Shown: positions 5,909-13,839 of the stretch, piece after piece
Numbering within the stretch: the stretch's first letter is position 1
Layout: every line of letters starts with the position of its first letter
NCBI RefSeq assembly: GCF_030679875.1
Contig: NZ_JAUXSP010000001.1
Span: 1-64,000, forward strand
Source: Phenylobacterium sp.
Lineage (GTDB): Bacteria; Pseudomonadota; Alphaproteobacteria; Caulobacterales; Caulobacteraceae
Direction of reading: 5' to 3'
Length of the DNA: 64,000 bases
Notes under the pieces: model-generated
What the model saw: only the letters and a program-made list of their open reading frames with translations
Databases searched by the model: none
Told to the model about the DNA's origin: nothing
Made by a program: the position numbers and the translations under genes

Positions 5909-7876
5909 ATGAAGTCCATTCTGTTTTCTACGGCCGCCGTGCTGGGCGTCCTGTCCGCCACCGTGGCAGCCGCCCAACCGGCTGCCGCGCCCGACGTGGC
6001 CGGGGCCGAGTCGTCCAACGCCGTGCGCGGGGTGATCGTCACCGCCAACCGGGCGCCGGCGGCCGCAGCCGAGGTCGCTCAGGCGGTCACCGTGATCGAC
6101 CGGGCGCAGATCGAGGCCAGTCAGGCCATCCTGCTGCCCGATCTGCTGGGCCGCACCGCCGGCGTCACCCTCTCGCGCAATGGTGGACCAGGCGGCGTCA
6201 CCGCTCTGCGCATCCGCGGCGCAGAGAGCGACCAGACCCTGGTGGTGATCGATGGGGTCCGTCTCAACGACGTGGCCCAGCCTGGGGCGGGTTACAACTT
6301 CGCCAACCTGCTGACCGGCGATGTGGCCCGGGTCGAGGTGCTGCGCGGCGCCCAGTCCACGCTCTGGGGCAGCCAGGCCATTGGCGGCGTGGTGAATGTG
6401 ATCACCACCGTCCCGACCGCGCCGTTCCAGGCCAGCCTGGATGTTGAGGGCGGCGACAACGCCACCGCCTATGTCCGGGGCGGAGTCGGCGGGGCCAGCG
6501 AGCGCCTCGTCTGGCGCCTGGGCGCCGGCTACTACACCACCGACGGGGTCTCCGCCGTGGCCGGCGGCGCCGAGGATGACGGATTCCAGCACACCAGCGC
6601 CAATGGCCGCCTGGGGGTGAAGATCACCGACAATCTGTCCCTGGATCTGCGCGGCGTCTATTCCTACGGCCGGGCCCAGGTCGACGGCTATCCGGCCCCG
6701 GCCTACAGCTTCGCAGACACCGCCGAGTACGGCGTCACGGAGGAACTGGTTGGCTATGTCGGCCTCAACCTCGCCCTGCTGGATGAGCGGCTGCGTAACC
6801 GGCTGGCCTATTCCCGGACCCGCACCGACCGCCAGAGCCTCAACCCGGCGCAGGCGGTGACGGACGTGACCTTTGACGCCCTCTCCGAGGTCGACCGCTG
6901 GGAGTACCAGGGAAGCTTCGCCTTGACGCCCGCCTGGCAGGCGGTGTTTGGCCTGGAGCGGGAGGAGGCCGCCATGCGGACGCTCTCGCCCAGCGCCTTC
7001 AACCCCAACCCGCCGGCCCAGGCGGCCAGCGCCGACCTGGACAGCGCCTATCTCCAGCTCCAGGGACCGCTGCTCGCCGGTTTGACCGTGACCGCCGGCG
7101 TGCGGCGGGACGAGCATGACACCTTCGGCGGCCAGACCCTGGGGCAGGGCGCTTTGGCCTGGTCCCTGAATGGCGGCGACACGGTCCTGCGGGCCAGTCT
7201 CGGGCAGGGCTTCAAGGCGCCGAGCCTCTATCAGCTCTATAGCGAATACGGCAATCTGGCCCTTGATCCCGAGGAGGCCGACGCCTGGGACCTTGGCGTC
7301 GAACAGTCGCTCGCCGGCGGTCTGGCTCTGGTCTCGGCCACCTGGTTCCAGCGGAAGACGACCAACCAGATCGACTACGTCTCCTGTTTCAGCGCGCCTG
7401 CCGATCCCCTTTGCCGGGTCGGCGGGTCCACCCGGTTCGGCTATTACAGCAACACGGCCCGCACCGAGGCCCATGGGGTCGAACTGACGGGCCAGGCCAA
7501 GGTCGGGCCCTTCGATCTTGCGGCCAACTACACCTGGACCGATGCGACCAACGAGTCGGCGGGATCGGCCAATCGGGGCAATCAGCTGGCGCGCCGGCCC
7601 GAGCATCAGGGCTACATGTCCCTGACCCATGTCTGGACCGCAGGTCCGACCGCCACCCTCGCTGTGCGCTACATCGGCGAGGCGTTCGATGATGCGGCCA
7701 ACCTCAATCGGCTGGAACCGCGGGCCCTGCTGGACCTCCGGGCCGCCTGGCCGCTCAGCGACACCTTCGAAGTCTATGGGCGGGTGGAGAACGTCTTCGA
7801 TGACCGCGCCCCCTCGACCCGCGGTTATGGAGAGCTGGGCCGCTTCGGCGCCCTAGGCCTGCGGGCCCGGTTCTGA
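5909..7876 (+). CDS. btuB: TonB-dependent vitamin B12 outer-membrane receptor BtuB
   Basis: This 655-residue receptor imports cobalamin across the outer membrane using TonB energy. A signal peptide (about 1-22) precedes a TonB-box-like GVIVTANR (41-48). A plug domain follows, with LPDLLGRTAGV, RIRGAESDQTLVVIDGVRLND and the RGAQSTLWGS/IGGVVNV signature. The remainder is a 22-strand-type barrel, and the chain ends in the outer-membrane signature R-A-R-F. ATG 5909 has GAGGGG upstream. The B12 riboswitch before it and btuFCD after it settle the substrate. Its TGA overlaps the btuF ATG by one base. Confidence 0.93.
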   Translation: MKSILFSTAAVLGVLSATVAAAQPAAAPDVAGAESSNAVRGVIVTANRAPAAAAEVAQAVTVIDRAQIEASQAILLPDLLGRTAGVTLSRNGGPGGVTALRIRGAESDQTLVVIDGVRLNDVAQPGAGYNFANLLTGDVARVEVLRGAQSTLWGSQAIGGVVNVITTVPTAPFQASLDVEGGDNATAYVRGGVGGASERLVWRLGAGYYTTDGVSAVAGGAEDDGFQHTSANGRLGVKITDNLSLDLRGVYSYGRAQVDGYPAPAYSFADTAEYGVTEELVGYVGLNLALLDERLRNRLAYSRTRTDRQSLNPAQAVTDVTFDALSEVDRWEYQGSFALTPAWQAVFGLEREEAAMRTLSPSAFNPNPPAQAASADLDSAYLQLQGPLLAGLTVTAGVRRDEHDTFGGQTLGQGALAWSLNGGDTVLRASLGQGFKAPSLYQLYSEYGNLALDPEEADAWDLGVEQSLAGGLALVSATWFQRKTTNQIDYVSCFSAPADPLCRVGGSTRFGYYSNTARTEAHGVELTGQAKVGPFDLAANYTWTDATNESAGSANRGNQLARRPEHQGYMSLTHVWTAGPTATLAVRYIGEAFDDAANLNRLEPRALLDLRAAWPLSDTFEVYGRVENVFDDRAPSTRGYGELGRFGALGLRARF

Positions 7877-8745
7877 TGGGCGCGCCGACGATGCTGCGCC
7901 CAGGCGCTCTCTCCCGCCGCGCTGCGGTGGGCGGGCTTGCGCTCGGCCTCGTCGGCGCAGCGCCGCCCCCCCGACCGCGGCGGGTGGTGTCCCTCAACCC
8001 CTGCCTGGACGTGATCCTGTTCCATGTGGCCGAACGGTCGCAGATCGCGGCCCTGACCCACTATGCGCGCGACTCCGAGGCCTCGACTCTCGCGCGGCTG
8101 GCCAGGGACATCCCGATCACCCACGAGACCGCCGAGGAGGTGGTGGCCCTGCGCCCCGACCTGGTGCTGATGAGTCATCACTCGGCCCCGGCCACCCGTC
8201 ACGCCCTGCAGCGGCTGGGCATTCCCCAGGCCATGTTTGATGTCCCCCAGACCGTGGCCGGCAGCCTGGCGCAGATTCGGGAGGTCGCCCGGCTGATCGG
8301 TCAGCCGGCGCGGGGCCAGGCGGTCATCGCCCGGATTCAGGCCGCGCTCGCCGCCGCCGCCCCGCCGGCCGGCGCGCCCAGATTGACCGCGATCGTCTAT
8401 CAACCCAACGGCTTCGCCGCCGGGACCGGCACCTTGACCGACGAAATGCTCCGCCGCACGGGGTTTGAGAACGTGGCCGCCCGCTATGGTCTGGGGCGTT
8501 GGGGCAATATTGGTCTTGAGCAGATCATCGCTGATCCGCCCCAGGTTCTTCTGGCGGGGCAGGCGGCCCCTGGGGCGCCGACCTGGGCTGACCGGGTCCT
8601 CAGTCACCCCGCCCTTGACCGGATCTCAGGCCTCATGCGCCGGGAAGCCTTCCCCCAGCGTCTGCTCTATTGCGGCGGCCCGGTGCTCATCGAAACCGCC
8701 CAAGCCCTGGCCCGGGCGCGGCGCAATGTCCTGGCGGCGGCATGA
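7876..8745 (+). CDS. btuF: periplasmic cobalamin-binding protein BtuF
   Basis: This 289-residue substrate-binding protein of the cluster-A/TroA-BtuF fold should capture cobalamin in the periplasm and pass it to BtuCD. The N-terminus has a twin-arginine-like SRRAAVGG (13-20) and a hydrophobic run ending near residue 30. The mature part starts PRRVVSLNPCLDVI and contains EEVVALRPDLVL, a typical linker before the second lobe. ATG 7876 overlaps the btuB stop; ATG 7891 is also in frame. Its own stop overlaps btuC by ATGA. Substrate assignment rests on the riboswitch and operon. Confidence 0.88.
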   Translation: MGAPTMLRPGALSRRAAVGGLALGLVGAAPPPRPRRVVSLNPCLDVILFHVAERSQIAALTHYARDSEASTLARLARDIPITHETAEEVVALRPDLVLMSHHSAPATRHALQRLGIPQAMFDVPQTVAGSLAQIREVARLIGQPARGQAVIARIQAALAAAAPPAGAPRLTAIVYQPNGFAAGTGTLTDEMLRRTGFENVAARYGLGRWGNIGLEQIIADPPQVLLAGQAAPGAPTWADRVLSHPALDRISGLMRREAFPQRLLYCGGPVLIETAQALARARRNVLAAA

Positions 8746-9734
8746 GACGCCTGTCAGCTCCTGCGGTCATGGCCGGTCTCGCCCTGGCGCTGGTGGCGTT
8801 GTCAGCCCTCAGCCTGATGGTCGGACGGGTCTGGGTTCCGCTCGAGGCCTGGCGCGCCGGCGACCCCGGCTGGGTAATCATCCTCGAACTGCGTATCCCC
8901 CGCACCCTGCTGGCCGTGGTGGTCGGGGCCGCCCTGGGCATGTCCGGGGCTGCGCTACAGGGTTACACCCGAAATCCCCTGGCTGATCCAGGGGTTCTGG
9001 GGGTTTCCTCTATGGCGGCCTTAGGTGCGGTGATCTCCCTCTATGTGGGTTTTTACGCCCCTGTCCTGGCGGGAATCGCCTGGTTGATGCCGCTCTGCGC
9101 CATGGCCGGCGCCTTGATGGGCGTGATGGTGCTGATCGGGCTGACGGGATCGGCGCCTGGGGCGGTGACCTTTGTCCTGGCTGGGGTCGTGCTGAACATT
9201 GTGGCGGGCGCCGGGGTGGCGCTGGCGCTGAACCTCGCCCCCAATCCCTGGGCGGTGAACGAGATCGTCAACTGGCTGATGGGTTCGCTCACCGACCGCA
9301 GCCTGGCTGACCTGCAGATGGCCAGTCCCTTCGTGGCTGTGGGCCTGGCCCTGCTGCTGATCACCGGTCGGGCCCTGGACGCCCTGACGCTCGGGGAGGC
9401 CGGAGCCCAGTCCCTGGGGATCAGCCTGCCGCGCACCCGAGTATTGCTGGCCCTCGGCGTTGGCCTGGCCGCCGGCGCCAGTGTCGCGGTCACCGGGGTG
9501 ATCGGCTTCGTTGGCCTGGTGACCCCACATCTGCTCAGGCCTTTTCTGGGGCCCCGGCCCGCGGGCCTGCTGTTGCCCAGCGCCCTTGGCGGGGCGGTGA
9601 TCGTCTTGGCCGGCGACATCCTGGTGCGTCTGATCCCCTCGGCGGCCGAGGTGCGGCTGGGCGTGGCCATGGCGGCCCTGGGCGGCCCGTTTTTCTTAGG
9701 CCTCCTGCTGGTTCAGCGCCGGAGGCTCTCATGA
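8742..9734 (+). CDS. btuC: cobalamin ABC transporter permease BtuC (FecCD family)
   Basis: The 330-residue product is a FecCD-family permease with about nine or ten membrane helices. Typical features are RIPRTLLAVVVGAALGMSGA, an N-P-L-A-D-P-G segment and IGFVGLVTPH near the cytoplasmic coupling region. It should form the inner-membrane channel of the B12 importer together with the ATPase that follows. ATG 8742 lies within ATGA overlapping the btuF stop, and the gene's own stop overlaps btuD the same way, so the four genes are one translation-coupled operon. Confidence 0.92.
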   Translation: MRRLSAPAVMAGLALALVALSALSLMVGRVWVPLEAWRAGDPGWVIILELRIPRTLLAVVVGAALGMSGAALQGYTRNPLADPGVLGVSSMAALGAVISLYVGFYAPVLAGIAWLMPLCAMAGALMGVMVLIGLTGSAPGAVTFVLAGVVLNIVAGAGVALALNLAPNPWAVNEIVNWLMGSLTDRSLADLQMASPFVAVGLALLLITGRALDALTLGEAGAQSLGISLPRTRVLLALGVGLAAGASVAVTGVIGFVGLVTPHLLRPFLGPRPAGLLLPSALGGAVIVLAGDILVRLIPSAAEVRLGVAMAALGGPFFLGLLLVQRRRLS

Positions 9735-10507
9735 GTGAATTAGCGGCCGAGGACCTGAATCTCACCCTTGGCGGAAAGCCAGTGCTGGCCGGCGTTAGCG
9801 CAACCTTCCGCACAGGGGAGGTGGTGGCGATCCTGGGCGCCAATGGGGTCGGCAAGTCGACCCTGCTGTCCTGTCTGGCCGGGCTGCGGCGACCCGCATC
9901 GGGCCTATGCCGGCTGGACGGGCGGCCGCTGGGCGGCCTGTCGGCCAAGGTCCGGGCGCAACAGATCGGTTTCATCCCCCAGACCCCGGAGATCGCCTGG
10001 GGCCTGGAGGTCCGCACCCTGGTCGGCCTTGGACGCACCCCCTGGCTGGGGGCCCGAGGCTTGGGCGTGGCCGATGAGGTGGCGGTCGACCGCGCCCTGG
10101 CGGCCGCCCACCTGCAGCCCTTGGCGCACCGGGATGTCACCACCCTGTCCGGGGGCGAGCGGGCCCGGGTGCTGATCGCGCGGGCCCTGGCGGGTGAGCC
10201 GGACTGGCTCCTGGCGGACGAACCCCTGGCCGGTCTCGATCCCCGCCACCAGCTGGACGCCGCCGATCTGTTTCGTCGGATGGCCCATGAGCGGGGCTGC
10301 GGGGTGATCATCACCCTGCATGACCTGACCCTGGCCGCCCGCCTCGCCGATCGCATCATCGTCCTGGTCGAGGGGCGCGTGCTGGCCGATGGCCCGCCTC
10401 GAGAGGCGCTGACCGCTGAGGTCCTGGCCGTGGCCTATGGGGTTGAGGCCAGCCTCCGTGAGACCGACCATGGGCTGACCGTAGACGTCGTCGGTCGCTG
10501 GGGGTGA
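9731..10507 (+). CDS. btuD: cobalamin ABC transporter ATP-binding protein BtuD
   Basis: This 258-residue ATPase powers B12 import. It has Walker A GANGVGKST (36-44), a Q-loop around IPQTPEIAWG, ABC signature LSGGE (139-143), Walker B LLADEP (160-165) with D-loop GLD, and switch His in TLHD. It overlaps btuC by ATGA and is the last operon gene. The next gene converges with only two bases between the stops, and no terminator is visible. Confidence 0.92.
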   Translation: MSELAAEDLNLTLGGKPVLAGVSATFRTGEVVAILGANGVGKSTLLSCLAGLRRPASGLCRLDGRPLGGLSAKVRAQQIGFIPQTPEIAWGLEVRTLVGLGRTPWLGARGLGVADEVAVDRALAAAHLQPLAHRDVTTLSGGERARVLIARALAGEPDWLLADEPLAGLDPRHQLDAADLFRRMAHERGCGVIITLHDLTLAARLADRIIVLVEGRVLADGPPREALTAEVLAVAYGVEASLRETDHGLTVDVVGRWG

Positions 10508-10509
10508 GG

Positions 10510-11574
10510 TCAGGGCTTCAGGCTGGCGATATAGGCCGCCACCAGGGCGGTTCCTTCCTGATGCGGCAGGGCGCGCCCCAATTCCGGCATCATGATCGCG
10601 GGGTCTGTCGAGGCCATGCGATAGATCATGATTGAGCGCTCGGGGTGGCCGGGGGCGATGGAGACCGAAAGGCCGCCTGAGCCCCGCCCGGCGGCCACGG
10701 GCCCCTTGCCGACCCCCAGATGCGCGGGGCGCTGCTCTTCCAGGCCGAGGAAGAGGCCGCTGGTCGAGGCCATGCCTGCGGGATTGTGGCAGTGGGCGCA
10801 GTTGACGTCGAGATAGGCGCGCGCCCGGGCCTCCAGGCCTGCTGACCGGTCATCCCAGGCCGCTGTGCGCGGAATTTCGGCGGCGTCTGGCCCGCCGCTC
10901 AGATGACCCAGCCGCCGCCAGGCGACCAGCTGGTTCTGGACGCGGTCCCCATAGTCCAGATCGCGGTTGAGGTTGCCCGCCTTGGGACCGATGGGGACGA
11001 GCTCGCCGTCCGCCGAGTGGCAGGTCTTGCACTGGTTCTGATTGGGCACGAGGTAGCTGATCGCCTGGGCCTGACCCTGAGGATCGATGAAGGCCACGTC
11101 CAGACGTGCGCCGGTGCGCCTGAGCACAGCCTCCGTCTGGTCGGCGTTCCAGACATAGGCGAGGGCGGTCCAGCCCTCCGCCTTTCGGATCAGCAGCCGG
11201 GTCTCCACGAATCGCTCGCCCACAGCGGGCGCGCGCATGTCCGGGGCGAAGGCGAAGGTCTTGACCAGGACGGCGCCCACCGGAAAGTTGAGCGGACCGG
11301 CCTCGGTGAAGCGCGCGGTCTCGCCCTTCGGGGTGAAGACGTAGCGATGCTTGACCGCATAGTCGCTGAAGAGCGGGGTGTTGAGATCATAGGGCGTCAC
11401 CCGCGGACTGGGGGTGCGCGCGCCCGCATCCTGGAACAGCCCATAGTCGGACAGGCGCGGCGCCGGGGTATCGCCCAGGATAAGCTCCAGCCGGACCGGC
11501 GACGGGGCGTTCTGGGCGCCGCTCAGGCCCAGGGCGGCGAGGCCGAACAGCGCGGCCAGCAGCCCGCGCCTCAT
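10510..11574 (-). CDS. SO2930/HNE_0200-family diheme c-type cytochrome
   Basis: The 354-residue exported protein has a signal peptide (about 1-20) and two c-heme sites, CKTCH (182-186) and CAHCH (259-263). Architecture and motifs (PYDLNTPLFSDYA early; PNQNQCKTCH) match the family that typically sits beside a parallel beta-helix protein, as here. The precise reaction is unknown; periplasmic electron transfer is the safe statement. Its ATG overlaps the upstream beta-helix stop (11571-11574, ATGA), so the two are co-translated. It converges with btuD. Confidence 0.85.
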   Translation of the reverse strand: MRRGLLAALFGLAALGLSGAQNAPSPVRLELILGDTPAPRLSDYGLFQDAGARTPSPRVTPYDLNTPLFSDYAVKHRYVFTPKGETARFTEAGPLNFPVGAVLVKTFAFAPDMRAPAVGERFVETRLLIRKAEGWTALAYVWNADQTEAVLRRTGARLDVAFIDPQGQAQAISYLVPNQNQCKTCHSADGELVPIGPKAGNLNRDLDYGDRVQNQLVAWRRLGHLSGGPDAAEIPRTAAWDDRSAGLEARARAYLDVNCAHCHNPAGMASTSGLFLGLEEQRPAHLGVGKGPVAAGRGSGGLSVSIAPGHPERSIMIYRMASTDPAIMMPELGRALPHQEGTALVAAYIASLKP

Positions 11575-12770
11575 GAGATGAGCGCGGCCTGGGCCTCCGG
11601 CAGGACGACGGCGGCAGGCTCAAGGATCTCGCCGCGCTCCAGGGTGGGCGTGACCGAGGGATTGGCCTGATCCATGGCGCCAGCCTTGGGCAGGTTGAGG
11701 TTCAGGACCGGGCCGTCGGTGATCCGCATGGCCTGGGGACCCGTCTCCGGGGCGACGCCATCCCACATCACCGGAGGCAGGGTCCCGCCGACGGCGGCCG
11801 CCAGCTCTGTCCCGCCCGGGAAGGCCGGCGCCCAGCCATTTCGGCCGATCCGGTTGTCGCGGACCACCACCTCCCGGGGAATGGGGTTGTAGGTCGCATC
11901 GTCAAAGGCCCGCGTATAGCCGACCAGCATGATGGCCGCGGTCTGGTTGCCGTCGATCTCATTATCGAAGATGTGGACATTGCGGTTGGCCATGATCATG
12001 ACCCCCGCGCCCACCGGCACGCTGGCGACGATATTGCCCTCAGGCGCGAAGTTGGGCGTGTCGTTATTGACGATCCTGTTGTCGAACACCCGGGTCGAGT
12101 GGCCGCCCATCACCGGCAGGTTGGGCAGGTCGAAAACCAGGATGCCGCCGGTGTTGTGGGTGACCGTATTGCCATAGACGTCAGCGTTGCTGGAGTTTTC
12201 GATCTCGATCCCGGCGACGTTGAATTCCGCCACGCTGTTGCGGACGATGATGTTGTTGGACTGCCCCACATAGACGCCAGCGTCAGACGCGCCGCGGACG
12301 ATCACGCGGTCGATCAGCACGTTGGATGACCCCACCGGATAGACCCCGTAGGCGCCATTGGTGGCCTTGGGCCCGCCGGTCCACTCGACCCGAAGATTGA
12401 TCATGCTGATCTGGTCGGCGTCCTTGGACTTGACCCCGTCGCCCTTGGAATTTTCCACCGCAAAGTCGCGCACCGTCACCCGGTCCGAGGTGATCAGCAG
12501 GCCCTCGGCGCCGCCCTGCTGGCCATCAAAGGACAGGATGGTGGCGTCTGGCCCGGCGCCCTGGATGGTCACGTCATCCACGTCCAGGGACAGGCCGTCG
12601 GTCAGCTCGAACCGGCCTGCGGCCAGTTCGACGACGTCGCCCGGCTTCGCGTCGAGCAGGGCCAGCTGCAGGGCCTCCTGGGCGTCGGGGCCAGGCGCCA
12701 CGGCCAGGGTCTTGGCGTGGGCGGGGGCGGCGAGCGCAAGGGCGCAAAGGGCGAGGGCGAAGCTTCGCAT
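11571..12770 (-). CDS. parallel beta-helix repeat protein paired with the diheme cytochrome
   Basis: This 399-residue exported protein has a signal peptide (1-19, AHA). It then shows repeated right-handed beta-helix rungs rich in Asn and Val, such as NNIIVRNSVAEFNVAGI, NTVTHNTGGILVFD and NRIVNN, like pectate-lyase-fold proteins. It matches the family that recurrently accompanies SO2930-type cytochromes. ATG 12770 is preceded by GGGAGG with six bases of spacing; longer starts would put an unlikely Cys/Pro-rich segment before the signal peptide. No catalytic residues can be assigned. A polymer- or surface-linked role is inferred. Confidence 0.82.
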   Translation of the reverse strand: MRSFALALCALALAAPAHAKTLAVAPGPDAQEALQLALLDAKPGDVVELAAGRFELTDGLSLDVDDVTIQGAGPDATILSFDGQQGGAEGLLITSDRVTVRDFAVENSKGDGVKSKDADQISMINLRVEWTGGPKATNGAYGVYPVGSSNVLIDRVIVRGASDAGVYVGQSNNIIVRNSVAEFNVAGIEIENSSNADVYGNTVTHNTGGILVFDLPNLPVMGGHSTRVFDNRIVNNDTPNFAPEGNIVASVPVGAGVMIMANRNVHIFDNEIDGNQTAAIMLVGYTRAFDDATYNPIPREVVVRDNRIGRNGWAPAFPGGTELAAAVGGTLPPVMWDGVAPETGPQAMRITDGPVLNLNLPKAGAMDQANPSVTPTLERGEILEPAAVVLPEAQAALIS

Positions 12771-12949
12771 GGTCATCCTCCCAGAGCGGCAGGCTCTTGC
12801 GGCCGGCCTTGAGGTCCAGCTTGGCGGCGTGCTCCCGGGGGCGCAATGGCAAAGAGAACAATGATCAGGAATCGCCGCAGGTGCCCTTGATCCGCCGGCC
12901 AAGGCGCGGCGTAACTGTCCTCAAAGCAAATCAGGCACGGGAAACGACG

Positions 12950-13720
12950 ATGGATCTGCAACTGAAGGGCAAGAAGGCGATCGTCACCGGCGCTAGCCGC
13001 GGCATCGGCCTGGCGATCGCCCAGCTCCTGGCTGACGAGGGCTGTGACGTGGCCCTCTGCGCCCGTGGACAGGACGGGGTGGATGCGGCGGTCAGCGCTC
13101 TTGAAGCCAAGGGCGTCAAGGCCTGGGGCCAGGCGGTGGACATCGCCGATGGTCCGGCCCTCAAGGCCTTCATCGAGGCTGCGGCCGGCGCCCTTGGGGG
13201 CCTGGACATTCTCATCTCTAACGCCAGCGCCCTGGTCAATGGCGGGTCGGAGGACGATTGGCGCGCCATGTTCGAGATCGACATGCTGGGCGCCGTGCGC
13301 ACCTATCAGGCGGCCAAGCCTCACCTGGAAAAGGCCGCGGCCGCCAGTGGTGACGCGGCCTTCATCATCACCTCCTCGGTCTCGGCCGCCGAGGCCAGCG
13401 GCCCCTCAGCCTATGGCGCCATGAAGGCGGCCCTCATTCACTACGCCAAGGGCGTGGCCAAGGAAGGCGCGGCCAAGGGCGTCCGCTGCAACGTCGTCTC
13501 GCCGGGCACGGTGTTCTTCGAGGGCGGCGTCTGGGGCAATGTGAAGGCCAATGCGCCGGGCTTCTTCGACGCCATGATCAAGCGAAACCCCACCGGCCGC
13601 ATGGCCACCCCCGAAGAGATCGCCGCGGCCACCGTCTTCCTGGCCAGCCCCCGCTCGGCCTTCACGACGGGCATCAACATGCTGGTGGACGGGGCGATTT
13701 CCAGCCGTGTGAACTTCTGA
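12950..13720 (+). CDS. short-chain dehydrogenase/reductase
   Basis: The 256-residue product is a classical SDR with cofactor motif TGASRGIG (13-20), a structural NAS (91-93) in the place of the common NNAG, active-site Ser143 and the Tyr155/Lys159 pair (YGAMK). The proline-glycine turn after the active site reads SPGTVFFEGG. It should oxidise or reduce an alcohol/ketone with NAD(P), but the substrate cannot be read from sequence. ATG 12950 is used because upstream sequence lacks SDR character. It stands alone, divergent from the beta-helix gene and upstream of a hybrid kinase on the same strand. Confidence 0.85.
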   Translation: MDLQLKGKKAIVTGASRGIGLAIAQLLADEGCDVALCARGQDGVDAAVSALEAKGVKAWGQAVDIADGPALKAFIEAAAGALGGLDILISNASALVNGGSEDDWRAMFEIDMLGAVRTYQAAKPHLEKAAAASGDAAFIITSSVSAAEASGPSAYGAMKAALIHYAKGVAKEGAAKGVRCNVVSPGTVFFEGGVWGNVKANAPGFFDAMIKRNPTGRMATPEEIAAATVFLASPRSAFTTGINMLVDGAISSRVNF

Positions 13721-13839
13721 CTGACCGCGCCCGTAGGGGTGTGGCGTCCTGCCGCACCTCCTTGGGCGCCTCGTGAGGCCGCCGGCTCAACGGTGCGGCC
13801 CTATGATAGGCTTCGGAAATCGCGTCGAGGACCCGTTCA

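Noticed and set aside
5777..7630. Long minus-strand open frame over btuB
   Set aside because: High GC makes long antisense frames common; the frame has no domain signature and btuB on the plus strand is unambiguous.
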